A stretch of DNA of 64,000 nucleotides from assembly GCF_000982825.1 (NCBI RefSeq), contig NZ_CP011047.1, forward strand, positions 3,968,001-4,032,000, read 5' to 3'. Shown piece after piece: positions 43,208 to 53,993 of this stretch. This DNA is from Cronobacter sakazakii. Lineage in GTDB: Bacteria; Pseudomonadota; Gammaproteobacteria; Enterobacterales; Enterobacteriaceae. The translations under genes were made by a program, and so were the position numbers. Position 1 is the stretch's first letter. Every line of letters begins with the position of its first letter. The notes under the pieces were generated by a model. That model had not been told where the DNA came from. It made no database searches and saw nothing but the letters and a program-made list of their open reading frames with translations.

Positions 43208-44026
43208 ATGACTTTTCGCGTAATCGCTCTCGACTTAGACGGCACATTGTTAACCGCTCAAAAAACCATCCTCCCGGAATCCCTCGATGCGCTGGCGCGC
43301 GCGAAAGCCGCCGGGCTGAAACCGGTGATCGTCACCGGGCGCCACCATAATGCCATCCACCCTTTTTATCAGGCGCTGGCGCTTGATACACCTGCCATTT
43401 GTTGTAATGGCACTTATTTGTATGATTATCAAGCGGAAAAGGTCATTACGGCCAATCCGATGAGCCCGCAACAGGCTGAAGGGCTGCTGGAATTACTGAG
43501 CGACGCGGGAATACCGGCGCTGATGTATATGGATGACGCGATGCTGTATGAACACGCCTGCGGCCATATCGAGCGCACTCAGAACTGGGCGCTGCGCCTG
43601 CCCGAAGCCCAGCGCCCGGTGTTCCGTCAGGTCGATTCGCTGCGCGAAGCGGCCCGTTCGGTGGAGAATATCTGGAAATTCGCACTCACCGGAGAAGACA
43701 TTCCGCGCCTGCAAAACCTCGCGCTGACCATTGAGCGCGAGCTGGGCCTCGCCTGCGAGTGGTCATGGCACGATCAGGTGGATGTGGCCGCACCCGGCAA
43801 CAGCAAAGGCAAACGCCTGGCGCAGTGGGTGGAATCGCAGGGATTATCGATGGATCAGGTGGTGGCGTTCGGGGATAACCATAACGACATCTCCATGCTG
43901 GAGCGCGCGGGGCTTGGCATCGCCATGGGCAACGCCGACGACATCGTGAAATCGCACGCCGACAAAGTCATCGGCCCCAATAGCGAGGCCAGCATTTCCG
44001 ACGCGCTGCGTCAGTGGGTGCTTTAA
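43208..44026 (+). CDS. ybhA: HAD-superfamily phosphatase YbhA
   Basis: Cof-type haloacid dehalogenase phosphatase of 272 residues; the E. coli enzyme dephosphorylates pyridoxal phosphate and some sugar phosphates. Motif I is ALDLDGTLL (nucleophile Asp), motif [10 protein letters not shown], motif III Lys in [10 protein letters not shown] and motif [14 protein letters not shown]. Its stop overlaps the modC stop region by 4 bp, tail to tail. Confidence 0.95.
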   Translation: MTFRVIALDLDGTLLTAQKTILPESLDALARAKAAGLKPVIVTGRHHNAIHPFYQALALDTPAICCNGTYLYDYQAEKVITANPMSPQQAEGLLELLSDAGIPALMYMDDAMLYEHACGHIERTQNWALRLPEAQRPVFRQVDSLREAARSVENIWKFALTGEDIPRLQNLALTIERELGLACEWSWHDQVDVAAPGNSKGKRLAQWVESQGLSMDQVVAFGDNHNDISMLERAGLGIAMGNADDIVKSHADKVIGPNSEASISDALRQWVL

Positions 44027-45081
44027 GTCGTTATCGACACGCTTTTTATCTGGGCGTAGAGCCACAGGCCAGGCTTGATGGCCAGCTCATCGCGCGCCCA
44101 GGGGCTGATGCGCGCCCAGAGGGTGCGCGAGCCCACCTCCAGTTGCACTTCCACCTGCCCGTTGTCGTCGTAACACTGCGCGACGCGGGCGCGCAGAATG
44201 TTGCGGATGCTGCTTTGCAGCGGCGGCTGTAGCACCAGCGACACGTCAGACGCCTGAATGCGAATGCGCAGCGCCGTCTGGAGCGGTTTTTCGATACGGT
44301 TAACCCACAGGTGCTGATCGCCCAGCGCCAGTGCCGTCATGGCGTAGTGTGGATGGTGCTCAAGCACTGTGACTTTCAGCACGCTGCTCTGCTGCTCCGG
44401 CGGCAGCCAGGGGTGCATCACGCTGCTGCCCCAGATATCCTCCAGGCTGCCGAACGCTTTCACCTCGCCCTGCTCCAGCACCAGCACTTTATCGGCCAGA
44501 TGCAGGATCTCCTCCAGCGAATGGCTGACGTAGAGCATCGGGATATTGATTTCGCGCGCCAGCCGTTGCAGGTACGGCAACAGTTCGCGCTTGCGCGGCA
44601 CGTCGAGCGAGGCGAGCGGTTCGTCAAGCAGCAGCAATTCCGGCGCCGTCAGCAGCGCGCGGCCAATCGCCACGCGCTGTTTTTCACCGCCCGAGAGCGT
44701 TCCCGGCAAACGGTCGAGCAGCGGCTCGATGCCAAGCAGCGTCACCAGTTTGTCAAACTGCGACGCCATCTCTTTCGCCATGCCATATTTCAGGTTGCCG
44801 CGCACTTTATAGTGCGGAAAGAGGCGCGCATCCTGAAAGACATAGCCGACGCGGCGTTTTTCCGGCGGCAGAAAGGTGTCGGTTTCGGTGTCGCTCAGCA
44901 CACGGTCGTTTAAGACGATGCGCCCGTGCTGCGGGCGGGTCAGCCCGCTTATCGCGTTAATCAACGAGGTTTTGCCCGCGCCCGACACGCCAAACACGGC
45001 GGTAATGCCGCTCCCCGGCAGAGTTTCGTTAACCGTCAGGCGATGCTTGCCGAGCACCTGGGTGAAATTGAGTTCCAGCAT
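44023..45081 (-). CDS. modC: Molybdate ABC transporter ATP-binding protein ModC
   Basis: ATPase of the ModABC molybdate importer. 352 residues from [17 protein letters not shown]. Walker [10 protein letters not shown], signature [15 protein letters not shown], Walker [14 protein letters not shown], then a C-terminal TOBE/Mop-like domain (about 290-352) that can sense molybdate. The longer in-frame reading would extend back into modB and is not used; the chosen ATG overlaps the modB stop. Confidence 0.97.
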   Translation of the reverse strand: MLELNFTQVLGKHRLTVNETLPGSGITAVFGVSGAGKTSLINAISGLTRPQHGRIVLNDRVLSDTETDTFLPPEKRRVGYVFQDARLFPHYKVRGNLKYGMAKEMASQFDKLVTLLGIEPLLDRLPGTLSGGEKQRVAIGRALLTAPELLLLDEPLASLDVPRKRELLPYLQRLAREINIPMLYVSHSLEEILHLADKVLVLEQGEVKAFGSLEDIWGSSVMHPWLPPEQQSSVLKVTVLEHHPHYAMTALALGDQHLWVNRIEKPLQTALRIRIQASDVSLVLQPPLQSSIRNILRARVAQCYDDNGQVEVQLEVGSRTLWARISPWARDELAIKPGLWLYAQIKSVSITT

Positions 45082-45773
45082 CAGGACGCCCCCAGACGGC
45101 GGCGGCTCTGGCGCGCCAGCCATTCAGAAAACATCAGCGAACAGAGTGCCAGCACAATGGCGATAACGCACAGGCGCGCGGCGGCACCCTCGCCGCCCGG
45201 CGTCTGGATAAGCGTATACATCGCCGATGGCAGCGTGCGGGTTTCGCCCGGAATATTGGAAACAAAGGTAATGGTTGCGCCGAATTCGCCGAGCGAACGC
45301 GCAAAGGCCAGCACAGTGCCGACGATAATGCCCGGCAGCGTCAGCGGCAGCGTGATAGTGAAAAAAACACGCCAGCGGCTGGCTCCCAGCGTACGAGCCG
45401 CCGCCTCGAGACGGATATCGACCGCCTCCAGCGCCAAGCGAATGGCGCGCGCCATCAACGGAAACGCCATCACCGCCGAGGCGAGCACCGCACCGCGCCA
45501 GGTAAACGCGAGCGTGATGCCGAAGAGATCGTAGAGCCATTCGCCTATCAGACCGCGGCGGCCAAACATCACCAGCAGCAGATAACCGACCACCACGGGC
45601 GGCAACACCAGCGGCAGATGAACCACGCCGTCCAGCAGCGTTTTGCCCGGGAAGGTGCAGCGCACCAGCACCCAGGCGAGAAGAACCCCGAAGGGCAAAC
45701 TGATAACTACCGCAAGCGTAGAGACTTTCAGGCTAAGCAGTACCGCCTGCCATTCGGGTTCCGTCAACATCAT
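45081..45773 (-). CDS. modB: Molybdate ABC transporter permease ModB
   Basis: Inner-membrane channel of ModABC, 230 residues with five to six helices and the EAA coupling loop [23 protein letters not shown]. Starts 4 bp inside the end of modA and ends at the modC start, so the three genes are translationally coupled. Confidence 0.97.
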   Translation of the reverse strand: MMLTEPEWQAVLLSLKVSTLAVVISLPFGVLLAWVLVRCTFPGKTLLDGVVHLPLVLPPVVVGYLLLVMFGRRGLIGEWLYDLFGITLAFTWRGAVLASAVMAFPLMARAIRLALEAVDIRLEAAARTLGASRWRVFFTITLPLTLPGIIVGTVLAFARSLGEFGATITFVSNIPGETRTLPSAMYTLIQTPGGEGAAARLCVIAIVLALCSLMFSEWLARQSRRRLGAS

Positions 45774-46546
45774 TGGCTGGTTGTAAATCCGTATCGTTTA
45801 AACACTGCGGCAGCTTCCGGGCCCTGCAGATAGCGATAAAACGCGCTGACCGTCGGGTTGTTATGCCCGTCGATGATCGCCAGCGGATATTCCACTTTCT
45901 GATGGGAATCCTCCGGGAAGGTGCCAACCACTTTCACACCGTGGCTCGCCACGGCGTCAGAACCATACACGATGCCCAGCGGCGCTTCGTCGCGCTCCAC
46001 CAGCGCCAGCGCGCCGCGCACATCTTCCGCAGGCGCGAGTTGCGCAGAGAGCGTCTCCCACGCGCCGAGTTTTTGCAATGCCTCTTTGGCGTAAATCCCG
46101 GCAGGCACGTGCGCCGGATCGCCCACCGCCAGACGGCCGCCTTTCAGCAGGCTTTTCCAGTCGGTGCTGCGGTTGATCACGATATCGCCCTGCGCGCTTT
46201 TCGCCGGTGCCACCACCACAAGACTATTGCCGAGGAGCGTTTTACGGCTCGGCGCGTCAATCGCTTTTTTATCGGCGGCGTAATCCATCCACTTCTGATC
46301 GGCGGAGATAAAAATATCCGCCGGCGCCCCCGCTTCAATCTGGCGTGCGAGCGTGGAAGAGGACGCGAACGACGAAACCACTTTCACCTGATGCCCTTTG
46401 GCATAGTCTTTAGCGATATCCTGCAGCGCGTTGGTCAGCGACGCGGCGGCGAACACGGTGACCGTGTTGTCCTGCGCCAGAGAAGCGCCCACCGCGCCCG
46501 CGCTTAAGGTGACGCCGAGCGCCAGTTTTAACCATAATTGTGCCAT
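45770..46546 (-). CDS. modA: Molybdate-binding periplasmic protein ModA
   Basis: High-affinity molybdate/tungstate-binding protein. 258 residues with a signal peptide ending near SLAQ|DNTVTVF. Typical segments: VFAAASLTNALQDIAKDY, SFASSSTLARQIEAGAPADIFISAD and the conserved GIVYGSDAV region. First gene of modABC; the ModE operator is 19-43 bp upstream. Confidence 0.97.
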   Translation of the reverse strand: MAQLWLKLALGVTLSAGAVGASLAQDNTVTVFAAASLTNALQDIAKDYAKGHQVKVVSSFASSSTLARQIEAGAPADIFISADQKWMDYAADKKAIDAPSRKTLLGNSLVVVAPAKSAQGDIVINRSTDWKSLLKGGRLAVGDPAHVPAGIYAKEALQKLGAWETLSAQLAPAEDVRGALALVERDEAPLGIVYGSDAVASHGVKVVGTFPEDSHQKVEYPLAIIDGHNNPTVSAFYRYLQGPEAAAVFKRYGFTTSQ

Positions 46547-46565
46547 GAGACATTCCTTACCGTTT

Positions 46566-46589
46566 CGTTATATATAAGACAATATAACG
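46566..46589 (-). promoter_or_regulatory. ModE operator in the modA promoter
   Basis: Palindrome with arms CGTTATAT (46566-46573) and ATATAACG (46582-46589) and an 8-bp centre, matching the known ModE-molybdate target. It lies directly upstream of modA and would repress the transporter when molybdate is sufficient. Confidence 0.9.
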
Positions 46590-46656
46590 CTGCGGGCAGG
46601 GTTTTCCCAGCAATTATCTATCGGCAAAAAAAGCGGCGGCTTGAGGGTAGAGAAAG

Positions 46657-46680
46657 GAAAACGCCCGGCAAAGCCGGGCG
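46657..46680 (-). terminator. Intrinsic terminator after acrZ
   Basis: Read on the minus strand, CGCCCGGC-TTT-GCCGGGCG is followed by TTTTCC, 10 bp after the acrZ stop. Confidence 0.8.
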
Positions 46681-46689
46681 CGGGGGGAA

Positions 46690-46839
46690 TCAGCGGTGCT
46701 GTTTAGACTGGTCTTTGTGACCGATGCCGGAGAAGATATTGAACACTTCACCGAGGCCCCAGATTAACCCCAGGATCACGGCCATCACCACCGGCACCAT
46801 AATCACGGCAAACGCCAGACTTTTCAACAACTCGAACAT
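46690..46839 (-). CDS. acrZ: Small membrane protein AcrZ (AcrAB-TolC accessory)
   Basis: 49-residue inner-membrane peptide that binds AcrB and widens substrate export by the AcrAB-TolC pump in E. coli. A single helix ([22 protein letters not shown]) is followed by a polar tail [10 protein letters not shown]. The start at 46839 has AGGAGG just upstream; the longer frame is not conserved. Between modA and modE, as in E. coli. Confidence 0.96.
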   Translation of the reverse strand: MFELLKSLAFAVIMVPVVMAVILGLIWGLGEVFNIFSGIGHKDQSKQHR

Positions 46840-46967
46840 GGTTGCCTCCTGAAAACAGTAAACCGTCATTCTAGCGGCATCCGCGCGAAACATCCTGCCC
46901 TTTTGTGCCATTTGCGCCGACCCGCCGCTTTCCTTCACAATAGCCTTTTGCCCGGTTGGAGGCCACC

Positions 46968-47759
46968 ATGCAGGCCGATATTCTCCTTACGCTTAAACTG
47001 CACGACAAAATTTTTGCCGACCCACGACGCATCCATCTGCTGAAACAGGTGGCGCTGACGGGCTCTATCAGCCAGGGAGCGAAGCTCGCGGGCATCAGCT
47101 ATAAAAGCGCGTGGGACGCCATCAATGAGATGAATCAGCTTGGCGATAAACTGCTGGTGGAACGCGCCACCGGCGGTAAAGGCGGCGGCGGCGCGCAGAT
47201 GACGCCTTACGGCGAGCGGCTTATCGCGCTCTACGATCTGCTGGGGCAGATCCAGCAAAAGGCGTTTGACGCGCTTTCTGACGACGCGCTGCCGCTGGAC
47301 AGCCTGCTGGCCGCCATCGCCCGCTTCTCGCTGCAAACCAGCGCCCGCAACCAGTGGTTCGGCGAAGTGGTCAGACGCGACGCCTGCCCGGTTCAGGAAA
47401 CGATTGAGATTGCACTCGCCGGGAGCGGCACGCGAATCAACGCCGCAGTCACCACGCAGAGCGCCGAGCGGCTGGCGCTTTCGCCGGGCAAAGAGGTGCT
47501 GGCGCTCGTGAAAGCGCCATGGGTGCATCTCGCCCGCGATCCGCAGGAGGCCGCTCACGCCGATAACCAGCTTACCGGCACCATTCGCCATATCGCCCGT
47601 ACCCCGCAGCACTGCGAAATTCTCCTGACGCTTAATGACGGCCAGACGCTCTGCGCCACGCTGACGCCGGAAGCCGCGCAGGCGTTAGACCCGCACGAAG
47701 GCCTGGCGGTGACGGCCTGGTTTAACGCCGACAGCGTGATCGTCGCCACCCTCTGTTAA
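46968..47759 (+). CDS. modE: Molybdate-responsive transcriptional regulator ModE
   Basis: Molybdate sensor that represses modABC and activates molybdoenzyme and moa genes. 263 residues. The winged helix-turn-helix ([35 protein letters not shown]) precedes the [14 protein letters not shown] wing, and two Mop/TOBE domains with SARNQWFG and [16 protein letters not shown] bind molybdate. The ATG at 46968 follows TTGGAGG. Divergent from acrZ. Confidence 0.97.
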   Translation: MQADILLTLKLHDKIFADPRRIHLLKQVALTGSISQGAKLAGISYKSAWDAINEMNQLGDKLLVERATGGKGGGGAQMTPYGERLIALYDLLGQIQQKAFDALSDDALPLDSLLAAIARFSLQTSARNQWFGEVVRRDACPVQETIEIALAGSGTRINAAVTTQSAERLALSPGKEVLALVKAPWVHLARDPQEAAHADNQLTGTIRHIARTPQHCEILLTLNDGQTLCATLTPEAAQALDPHEGLAVTAWFNADSVIVATLC

Positions 47760-47789
47760 CGCGCGTCGTTGACATTGCGCCGTGAAAAA

Positions 47790-47828
47790 CGTATCCCTGT
47801 GGTTTTACGCTGCAAAAAATGGGATACG
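47790..47828 (+). promoter_or_regulatory. Inverted repeat spanning the modF ribosome-binding site
   Basis: CGTATCCC (47790-47797) and GGGATACG (47821-47828) pair perfectly across a 23-base loop, and the right arm overlaps the only purine-rich stretch before the modF ATG at 47831. It could limit modF translation; untested. Confidence 0.45.
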
Positions 47829-47830
47829 GG

Positions 47831-49303
47831 ATGACAACGTTGCAAATTATGCAAGGCACGTTTCGCATTGGCGATACGCGCGCGCTTCATATTGAGGATC
47901 TGACTGTCCACGCAGGCGAAAGCTGGGCGTTTGTCGGCGCTAACGGCAGCGGCAAATCGTCCCTTGCGTGGGCGCTGGCGGGCGAGCTCACCACAGAGAA
48001 AGGCGAGCGCGTTTGTCACTTCTCCCGCATCGCCCTGCTCTCGTTTGAACAGTTGCAAAAGCTGGTCAGCGCCGAGTGGCAGCGCAATAACACCGATTTG
48101 CTGAGCCCGGATGAAGACGACACCGGACGCACCACCGCGCAGATTATTCAGGATGAAATCCATGATCCGGCGCGATGTGCAGCACTCGCGGCGCGCTTCG
48201 GCATCGACGCGCTGCTGGCGCGGCGCTTTAAATATCTCTCCACCGGCGAAACCCGCAAAACGCTGCTCTGTCAGGCGCTGATGTCGCAGCCCGATTTGCT
48301 GATCCTCGATGAGCCATTCGATGGTCTCGACGTCGCCTCGCGCGAACAGCTCGCGCAGCTGCTTGGCGAGCTGAGCGCGCAGGGCCTGACGCTGGTGCTC
48401 ATTCTGAACCGCTTTGATGAAATTCCCGATTTTGTGCAGCACGCAGGCGTGGTGGCGGACTGCACGCTGGTAGAGACAGGCGATAAAGCCACACTGCTGA
48501 ACCAGGCGCTGGTGGCGCAGTTGGCCCACAGCGAGCGATTATCCGGCGTGAAACTGCCGGAGGCGGACGCCCCCGCGGCGCGCCACACGCTCAATGCCAG
48601 CGAGCCGCGCATTGTGCTGCGAAACGGCGTGGTTTCGTACAACGATCGCCCTGTCCTTAACAACCTGAGCTGGACGGTCAACCCCGGCGAACACTGGCAG
48701 ATTGTCGGCCCCAACGGCGCGGGGAAATCGACGCTGTTAAGCCTGGTGACAGGCGATCATCCGCAGGGCTACAGCAATGACCTGACGCTCTTTGGCCGTC
48801 GTCGCGGCAGCGGCGAAACCATCTGGGATATCAAAAAGCATATCGGTTATGTGAGCAGCAGTTTACATCTTGATTACCGCGTCAGCGCCTCGGTGCGCAG
48901 CGTGATCCTTTCTGGTTATTTCGACTCCATCGGGATTTATCAGGCCGTCTCGGACCGCCAGCAGCAGCTGACGCGCGAGTGGCTCGATATTCTCGGCATG
49001 GACGACGCCACCGCCGACGCGCCGTTTCACAGCCTCTCCTGGGGCCAGCAGCGGCTGGCGTTGATTGTACGCGCGCTGGTGAAACACCCGACGCTGCTTA
49101 TCCTTGATGAGCCGTTGCAGGGGCTCGACCCGCTGAACCGCCAGCTGGTACGCCGTTTTGTGGATGTGTTGATTAGCGAAGGCGAAACGCAGTTGCTGTT
49201 TGTCTCGCACCACGCCGAAGACGCGCCACAGTGCATGACCCACCGTTTAACCTTCATTCCTGACGGCGACAGCTATCGTTATCAGTTCGATACGCTGCGT
49301 TAA
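47831..49303 (+). CDS. modF: ABC-type ATPase ModF (PhrA), tandem ATPase domains
   Basis: Soluble protein of 490 residues with two ABC ATPase domains and no membrane part, co-oriented with modE; its role in molybdenum metabolism in E. coli is not settled. Domain 1: GANGSGKSS, signature LSTGETRKTLLCQAL, LLILDEPFDGLD. Domain 2: GPNGAGKST, signature LSWGQQRLALIVRAL, LLILDEPLQGLDPL, and SHHAED. Both signatures deviate from LSGGQ, as in E. coli. The start at 47831 matches E. coli better than the ATG 12 bases earlier. Confidence 0.95.
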   Translation: MTTLQIMQGTFRIGDTRALHIEDLTVHAGESWAFVGANGSGKSSLAWALAGELTTEKGERVCHFSRIALLSFEQLQKLVSAEWQRNNTDLLSPDEDDTGRTTAQIIQDEIHDPARCAALAARFGIDALLARRFKYLSTGETRKTLLCQALMSQPDLLILDEPFDGLDVASREQLAQLLGELSAQGLTLVLILNRFDEIPDFVQHAGVVADCTLVETGDKATLLNQALVAQLAHSERLSGVKLPEADAPAARHTLNASEPRIVLRNGVVSYNDRPVLNNLSWTVNPGEHWQIVGPNGAGKSTLLSLVTGDHPQGYSNDLTLFGRRRGSGETIWDIKKHIGYVSSSLHLDYRVSASVRSVILSGYFDSIGIYQAVSDRQQQLTREWLDILGMDDATADAPFHSLSWGQQRLALIVRALVKHPTLLILDEPLQGLDPLNRQLVRRFVDVLISEGETQLLFVSHHAEDAPQCMTHRLTFIPDGDSYRYQFDTLR

Positions 49304-49433
49304 CACAGCGCATTCAGGCGGGCCGGGCGTTCCCTGCCCGCGCCCCGCTTTCACTTTCAGATTAGCTGCAAATGCGCGCTTCGCGTTTTGTTTTACAATG
49401 GCTTAGCGTTGTGAGCCAGATGAGTGAAAAGCA

Positions 49434-49449
49434 GTGTAAACGATTCCAC
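49434..49449 (+). promoter_or_regulatory. GalR/GalS external operator OE of the gal operon
   Basis: GTGTAAACGATTCCAC is identical to the E. coli gal external operator. It is followed by the CRP site and the overlapping P1/P2 -10 regions (TATGCTATGGTT at 49486-49497). Confidence 0.93.
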
Positions 49450-49450
49450 T

Positions 49451-49472
49451 AATTTATCCCATGTCACACTTT
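49451..49472 (+). promoter_or_regulatory. CRP site of the gal promoter
   Basis: AATTTATCCCATGTCACACT with following TT differs from the E. coli site at one base. Its position relative to the -10 elements is as in E. coli, where CRP activates P1 and represses P2. Confidence 0.88.
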
Positions 49473-49527
49473 TTAGCGCTCTGTTATGCTATGGTTAATA
49501 CATACCATAAGCGTAATGGAGCCAAAT

Positions 49528-50544
49528 ATGCGAGTTCTGGTAACGGGTGGTAGCGGTTACATCGGAAGTCATACCTGTGTGCAACTGCTGCAAAACAATC
49601 ATGATGTGGTCATCCTTGATAACCTCTGCAACAGTAAGCGCAGCGTTCTGCCGGTGATTGAGCGTCTGGGCGGCAAAGCCGCGACGTTTATCGATGGCGA
49701 TATCCGCGATGAAGCGCTGCTGCGCGAGATTTTCCACGACTACGCCATCGACACGGTGATCCATTTCGCCGGTCTGAAGGCGGTCGGCGAATCCGTCGCG
49801 AAACCGCTTGAGTATTACGACAACAACGTCAACGGTACGCTGCGCCTGATCTCCGCGATGCGCGCCGCGGGCGTCACCAATTTTATTTTCAGCTCCTCCG
49901 CGACTGTCTACGGCGACCAGCCGAAAATCCCTTATGTCGAAAGTTTCCCGACCGGCACGCCGCAAAGCCCGTATGGCAAAAGCAAGCTGATGGTCGAGCA
50001 GATCCTAACCGACCTGCAAAAAGCCTGCCCGGAGTGGAGCATCGCGCTGCTGCGTTATTTCAACCCGGTGGGCGCGCATCCGTCGGGCGATATGGGCGAA
50101 GATCCGCAGGGCATCCCGAACAACCTGATGCCGTATATCGCGCAGGTGGCGGTAGGCCGTCGTGAGTCGCTGGCGGTTTTCGGTAACGATTACCCGACCA
50201 AAGACGGCACCGGCGTGCGCGACTATATCCACGTGATGGATCTCGCCGACGGCCACGTGGCCGCGATGCAGCAACTGGCCGACAAGCCGGGCGTGCATAT
50301 CTACAACCTCGGCGCGGGCGTCGGCAGCAGCGTGCTGGATGTCGTGAACGCGTTCAGCAAAGCCTGCGGCAAGCCTATCAATTATCACTTCGCGCCGCGC
50401 CGCGACGGCGACCTGCCCGCGTACTGGGCAGACGCCACCAAAGCAGACCAGGAGCTGAACTGGCGCGTGACGCGTTCATTACAGGAAATGGCGGACGACA
50501 CCTGGCGCTGGCAGTCACGTCATCCCCAAGGTTATCCCGATTAA
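49528..50544 (+). CDS. galE: UDP-glucose 4-epimerase GalE
   Basis: Interconverts UDP-galactose and UDP-glucose. 338 residues from [20 protein letters not shown], with the NAD-binding GGSGYIG motif, catalytic SSSATVYG and YGKSK (Tyr/Lys), and [17 protein letters not shown]. An in-frame ATG 42 bp upstream lies in the promoter and is rejected. First gene of galETKM; the GalR internal operator is inside its 5' end. Confidence 0.98.
   Translation: MRVLVTGGSGYIGSHTCVQLLQNNHDVVILDNLCNSKRSVLPVIERLGGKAATFIDGDIRDEALLREIFHDYAIDTVIHFAGLKAVGESVAKPLEYYDNNVNGTLRLISAMRAAGVTNFIFSSSATVYGDQPKIPYVESFPTGTPQSPYGKSKLMVEQILTDLQKACPEWSIALLRYFNPVGAHPSGDMGEDPQGIPNNLMPYIAQVAVGRRESLAVFGNDYPTKDGTGVRDYIHVMDLADGHVAAMQQLADKPGVHIYNLGAGVGSSVLDVVNAFSKACGKPINYHFAPRRDGDLPAYWADATKADQELNWRVTRSLQEMADDTWRWQSRHPQGYPD
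49547..49562 (+). promoter_or_regulatory. GalR internal operator OI within galE
   Basis: GTGGTAGCGGTTACAT is identical to the E. coli gal internal operator and lies 113 bp after OE, the distance that allows GalR-HU DNA looping. Confidence 0.9.
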
Positions 50545-50554
50545 AGGAAGTCAG

Positions 50555-51601
50555 ATGGAACAGTTTAACCCCGTGGATCATCCGCACCGTCGTTATAACC
50601 CGCTGACCGGACAATGGATTCTGGTTTCGCCGCATCGCGCCAAGCGCCCCTGGCAGGGGGCGCAGGAAACGCCTGCGAAACAGACGCAGCCGCAGCACGA
50701 TCCCGATTGTTTTCTCTGCCCCGGCAACACCCGTGTCACCGGGGATAAAAACCCGCAGTACACCGGCACCTATGTGTTTACCAACGATTTCGCCGCGCTG
50801 ATGACCGATACGCCGGACGCGCCGCAAAGCGCCGATCCGCTGATGCGTCTTGAGAGCGCCCGCGGCACCAGCCGCGTGATCTGCTTCTCGCCGGATCACA
50901 GCAAAACGCTGCCGGAGCTGACGCTGCCCGCGCTCGAAGAGGTGGTGAACACTTGGCAGACGCAGACCGCCGAGCTTGGCAAAACCTACCCGTGGGTACA
51001 GGTGTTTGAAAACAAAGGCGCGGCGATGGGCTGCTCCAACCCGCATCCGCACGGTCAGATCTGGGCTAACAGCTTTTTGCCGAATGAAGCCGAGCGTGAA
51101 GACCGGCTGCAGCGCGAGTATTTCGAACAGCAAGGCTCGCCGATGCTGGTGGATTACGCACAGCGTGAACTGGCGGATGGCAGCCGCACGGTAGTTGAAA
51201 CCGAACACTGGCTGGCGGTAGTGCCGTACTGGGCGGCGTGGCCGTTTGAAACGCTGCTGCTGCCGAAAACGCATATTCTGCGCATGACCGACCTGACTGA
51301 CGCGCAGCGCAGCTGCCTCGCGCTGGCGCTGAAAAAACTCACCAGCCGCTACGACAACCTGTTCCAGACCTCATTCCCCTACTCGATGGGCTGGCACGGC
51401 GCGCCGTTCAATGGCGAAGAGAACACACACTGGCAGCTTCACGCCCACTTCTACCCGCCGCTGCTGCGCAGCGCCACGGTACGTAAATTTATGGTGGGGT
51501 ATGAAATGCTGGCGGAAACCCAGCGCGATTTAACCGCCGAACAGGCGGCAGAGCGTCTGCGCGCCGTCAGCGACGTCCATTTTCGCGAATCCGGAGAATA
51601 A
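50555..51601 (+). CDS. galT: Galactose-1-phosphate uridylyltransferase GalT
   Basis: Exchanges UMP between UDP-glucose and galactose 1-phosphate in the Leloir pathway. 348 residues. The nucleophilic His is in [15 protein letters not shown]; zinc-site segments [16 protein letters not shown] and the C-terminal [16 protein letters not shown] are conserved. 10 bp after galE with AAAGGAAG upstream. Confidence 0.98.
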   Translation: MEQFNPVDHPHRRYNPLTGQWILVSPHRAKRPWQGAQETPAKQTQPQHDPDCFLCPGNTRVTGDKNPQYTGTYVFTNDFAALMTDTPDAPQSADPLMRLESARGTSRVICFSPDHSKTLPELTLPALEEVVNTWQTQTAELGKTYPWVQVFENKGAAMGCSNPHPHGQIWANSFLPNEAEREDRLQREYFEQQGSPMLVDYAQRELADGSRTVVETEHWLAVVPYWAAWPFETLLLPKTHILRMTDLTDAQRSCLALALKKLTSRYDNLFQTSFPYSMGWHGAPFNGEENTHWQLHAHFYPPLLRSATVRKFMVGYEMLAETQRDLTAEQAAERLRAVSDVHFRESGE

Positions 51602-51603
51602 CA

Positions 51604-52752
51604 ATGAGCCTGAAAGAAAAGACACATGCCCTGTTTGCCGAAAAATTCGGCTACCCTGCGACCACTCACATTCAGGCACCGGGCCGCGTTAACCTTATTG
51701 GCGAGCACACCGACTATAACGACGGTTTCGTGCTGCCGTGCGCTATCGATTACCAGACGGTGATCAGCTGCGCAAAGCGTGACGACCGCCGCGTGCGCGT
51801 CGTTGCCGCCGATTACGATAACGAAACCGATGAGTTTTCTCTCGATGAGCCGATCCTGACGCACGACAGCCAGCAGTGGTCGAACTATGTGCGCGGCGTG
51901 GTTAAGCATCTGCAACAGCGCGATCCTGGCTTCGGCGGCGCCGATCTGGTGATTAGCGGCAACGTGCCGCAGGGCGCGGGCTTAAGCTCTTCGGCATCGC
52001 TGGAAGTGGCGGTCGGCACCGTGTTCCGCCACCTCTATCATCTCTCACTCGACGGCGCGCAGATTGCCCTGAACGGCCAGGAAGCGGAAAACCAGTTCGT
52101 CGGCTGCAACTGCGGGATTATGGATCAGCTCATCTCCGCGCTCGGCAAAAAAGACCATGCGCTGCTCATCGACTGCCGTAGTCTCGGCACCAAAGCGGTG
52201 CCGATGCCGCAGGGCGTCGCGGTCGTTATTATCAACAGTAATTTCAAACGTACGCTGGTCGGCAGCGAGTACAACACCCGCCGCGAGCAGTGCGAAACCG
52301 GCGCGCGTTTCTTCACGCAAAAAGCGCTGCGCGACGTTAGCCTGGATCAGTTTAACGCCGTGGCGCATGAGCTTGACCCGATCGTCGCTAAACGCGTGCG
52401 CCACGTGCTGACTGAAAACGCCCGCACCGTCGAAGCGGCTGATGCGCTGGCGAAAGGCGATCTGACCCGCATGGGCGAGCTGATGGCGGAATCTCACGCC
52501 TCCATGCGCGACGACTTTGAAATTACCGTTCCTCAGATCGATACTCTGGTGGAGATTGTGAAATCGGTTATCGGTGACAAAGGCGGCGTGCGCATGACGG
52601 GCGGCGGCTTCGGCGGCTGCGTCGTGGCGCTGGTGCCGGAAGCCCTCGTGCCGGAAGTGCAGGCTGCCGTGGAAGCGCAATATGAAGCGCGCACCGGTAT
52701 TAAAGAAACGTTTTACGTGTGCAAACCTTCAGAAGGAGCAGGTCTGTGCTAA
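51604..52752 (+). CDS. galK: Galactokinase GalK
   Basis: GHMP-family kinase that phosphorylates galactose. 382 residues. Galactokinase signature [23 protein letters not shown] loop [20 protein letters not shown], and [13 protein letters not shown] near the C-terminus. Two bases after galT; the galM start lies within its last codons. Confidence 0.98.
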   Translation: MSLKEKTHALFAEKFGYPATTHIQAPGRVNLIGEHTDYNDGFVLPCAIDYQTVISCAKRDDRRVRVVAADYDNETDEFSLDEPILTHDSQQWSNYVRGVVKHLQQRDPGFGGADLVISGNVPQGAGLSSSASLEVAVGTVFRHLYHLSLDGAQIALNGQEAENQFVGCNCGIMDQLISALGKKDHALLIDCRSLGTKAVPMPQGVAVVIINSNFKRTLVGSEYNTRREQCETGARFFTQKALRDVSLDQFNAVAHELDPIVAKRVRHVLTENARTVEAADALAKGDLTRMGELMAESHASMRDDFEITVPQIDTLVEIVKSVIGDKGGVRMTGGGFGGCVVALVPEALVPEVQAAVEAQYEARTGIKETFYVCKPSEGAGLC

Positions 52753-53786
52753 AAGAGACGCCACAACTGGCCCCGGATGGCCAGCCGTATCGTATCTCCA
52801 CCCTGCGCAACGCCGCAGGGATGGTGGTCACCGTGATGGACTGGGGCGCGACGCTGCTGTCGGCCCGCGTCCCGATGAAAGACGCCAGCGTGCGCGAAAC
52901 GCTGCTGGGCTGTCCGAGCCCGGAAATCTGGCTGGAGCAAACCGCGTTTCTCGGCGCGTCGGTGGGCCGTTACGCCAACCGCATCGCGCAGTCACGCTTT
53001 ACGCTCGATGGCGAGACGTATTCACTGACGCCAAGCCAGGGCGAAAACCAGCTGCACGGCGGCCCGGAAGGGTTCGATAAACGCCGCTGGCGCATTGTGC
53101 GCCAGAATGGGCAGGAAGTGCTTTATACGCTGGATTCGCAGGATGGAGACCAGGGTTATCCCGGCGAGCTGCGTGCCACCGCGCATTTCCGCCTGACCGA
53201 CGATAACCGCATCAGCATTGAATACCGCGCCCGCGTGGATAAACCGTGCCCGGTCAACCTCACGAACCATGCCTATTTCAACCTGGACGGCGAGCAGAAC
53301 GACGTGCGCGACCATCGCCTGCAACTCTTCGCAGAGCGTTATCTGCCGGTTGACGAACAGGGCATTCCGCGCGAGGGGCTGGCGGATGTCGCGGGAACCG
53401 GTTTTGATTTCCGCGAGCCGAAAAAAATTGCGCAGGATTTCCTGAAAGACGAAGGCCAGCAGCGCGTAAAAGGCTATGACCACGCCTGGCTGCTGGACGC
53501 GAAAGGCGACGTGAATCAGCCGGCGGCGCATGTCTGGTCGAGCGATGAAAAGCTCAAGATGACGGTCTATACCACCGCCCCTGCGTTGCAGTTCTACTCT
53601 GGCAACTATCTGGAAGGCACGCCCGCCCGCGAACAGGGCACCTACAGCGCCTGGCAAGGGCTAGCGCTGGAGAGCGAATTTCTGCCGGACAGCCCTAATC
53701 ACCCGGAATGGCCGCAGCCGGACTGCATTCTGCGCCCTGACCAGGAATACCAGAGCATCACGCAGTACCACTTTATTCCTCAGTAA
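52746..53786 (+). CDS. galM: Aldose 1-epimerase (mutarotase) GalM
   Basis: Interconverts alpha- and beta-galactose before phosphorylation. 346 residues. The GTG at 52746 ([15 protein letters not shown]) has GAAGGAG upstream, overlaps the galK stop and matches E. coli; an ATG 27 bp earlier would sit deeper in galK. Motifs: [36 protein letters not shown] with catalytic His, and the Glu in [18 protein letters not shown]. Confidence 0.96.
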   Translation: MLKETPQLAPDGQPYRISTLRNAAGMVVTVMDWGATLLSARVPMKDASVRETLLGCPSPEIWLEQTAFLGASVGRYANRIAQSRFTLDGETYSLTPSQGENQLHGGPEGFDKRRWRIVRQNGQEVLYTLDSQDGDQGYPGELRATAHFRLTDDNRISIEYRARVDKPCPVNLTNHAYFNLDGEQNDVRDHRLQLFAERYLPVDEQGIPREGLADVAGTGFDFREPKKIAQDFLKDEGQQRVKGYDHAWLLDAKGDVNQPAAHVWSSDEKLKMTVYTTAPALQFYSGNYLEGTPAREQGTYSAWQGLALESEFLPDSPNHPEWPQPDCILRPDQEYQSITQYHFIPQ

Positions 53787-53789
53787 CGC

Positions 53790-53817
53790 AAAGCCCTCTT
53801 CAAAGAGGGCTTTTTTT
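53790..53817 (+). terminator. Intrinsic terminator after galM
   Basis: AAAGCCCTCTT-CAA-AGAGGGCTTTTTTT, starting 4 bp after the galM stop. Confidence 0.93.
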
Positions 53818-53947
53818 CGCCATTTTGCTGTTATTACCGCCAGTTACTGACAAAAAAATCACGGCCGATTCACATGCGCCTTACACTGCACCGCTATTTT
53901 CGCTATGTTAAAGGTTTACGTTGCCGCTAACTTCAACACGGCAATAT

Positions 53948-53966
53948 AATGATAACTGTTATCATT
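53948..53966 (+). promoter_or_regulatory. Fur box upstream of gpmA
   Basis: AATGATAACTGTTATCATT is a near-perfect 19-bp palindrome matching the Fur consensus, 28 bp before the gpmA ATG. Iron control of gpmA is known in E. coli. Confidence 0.85.
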
Positions 53967-53993
53967 CAATCAGGCTTATGAAGGAGTAATACT

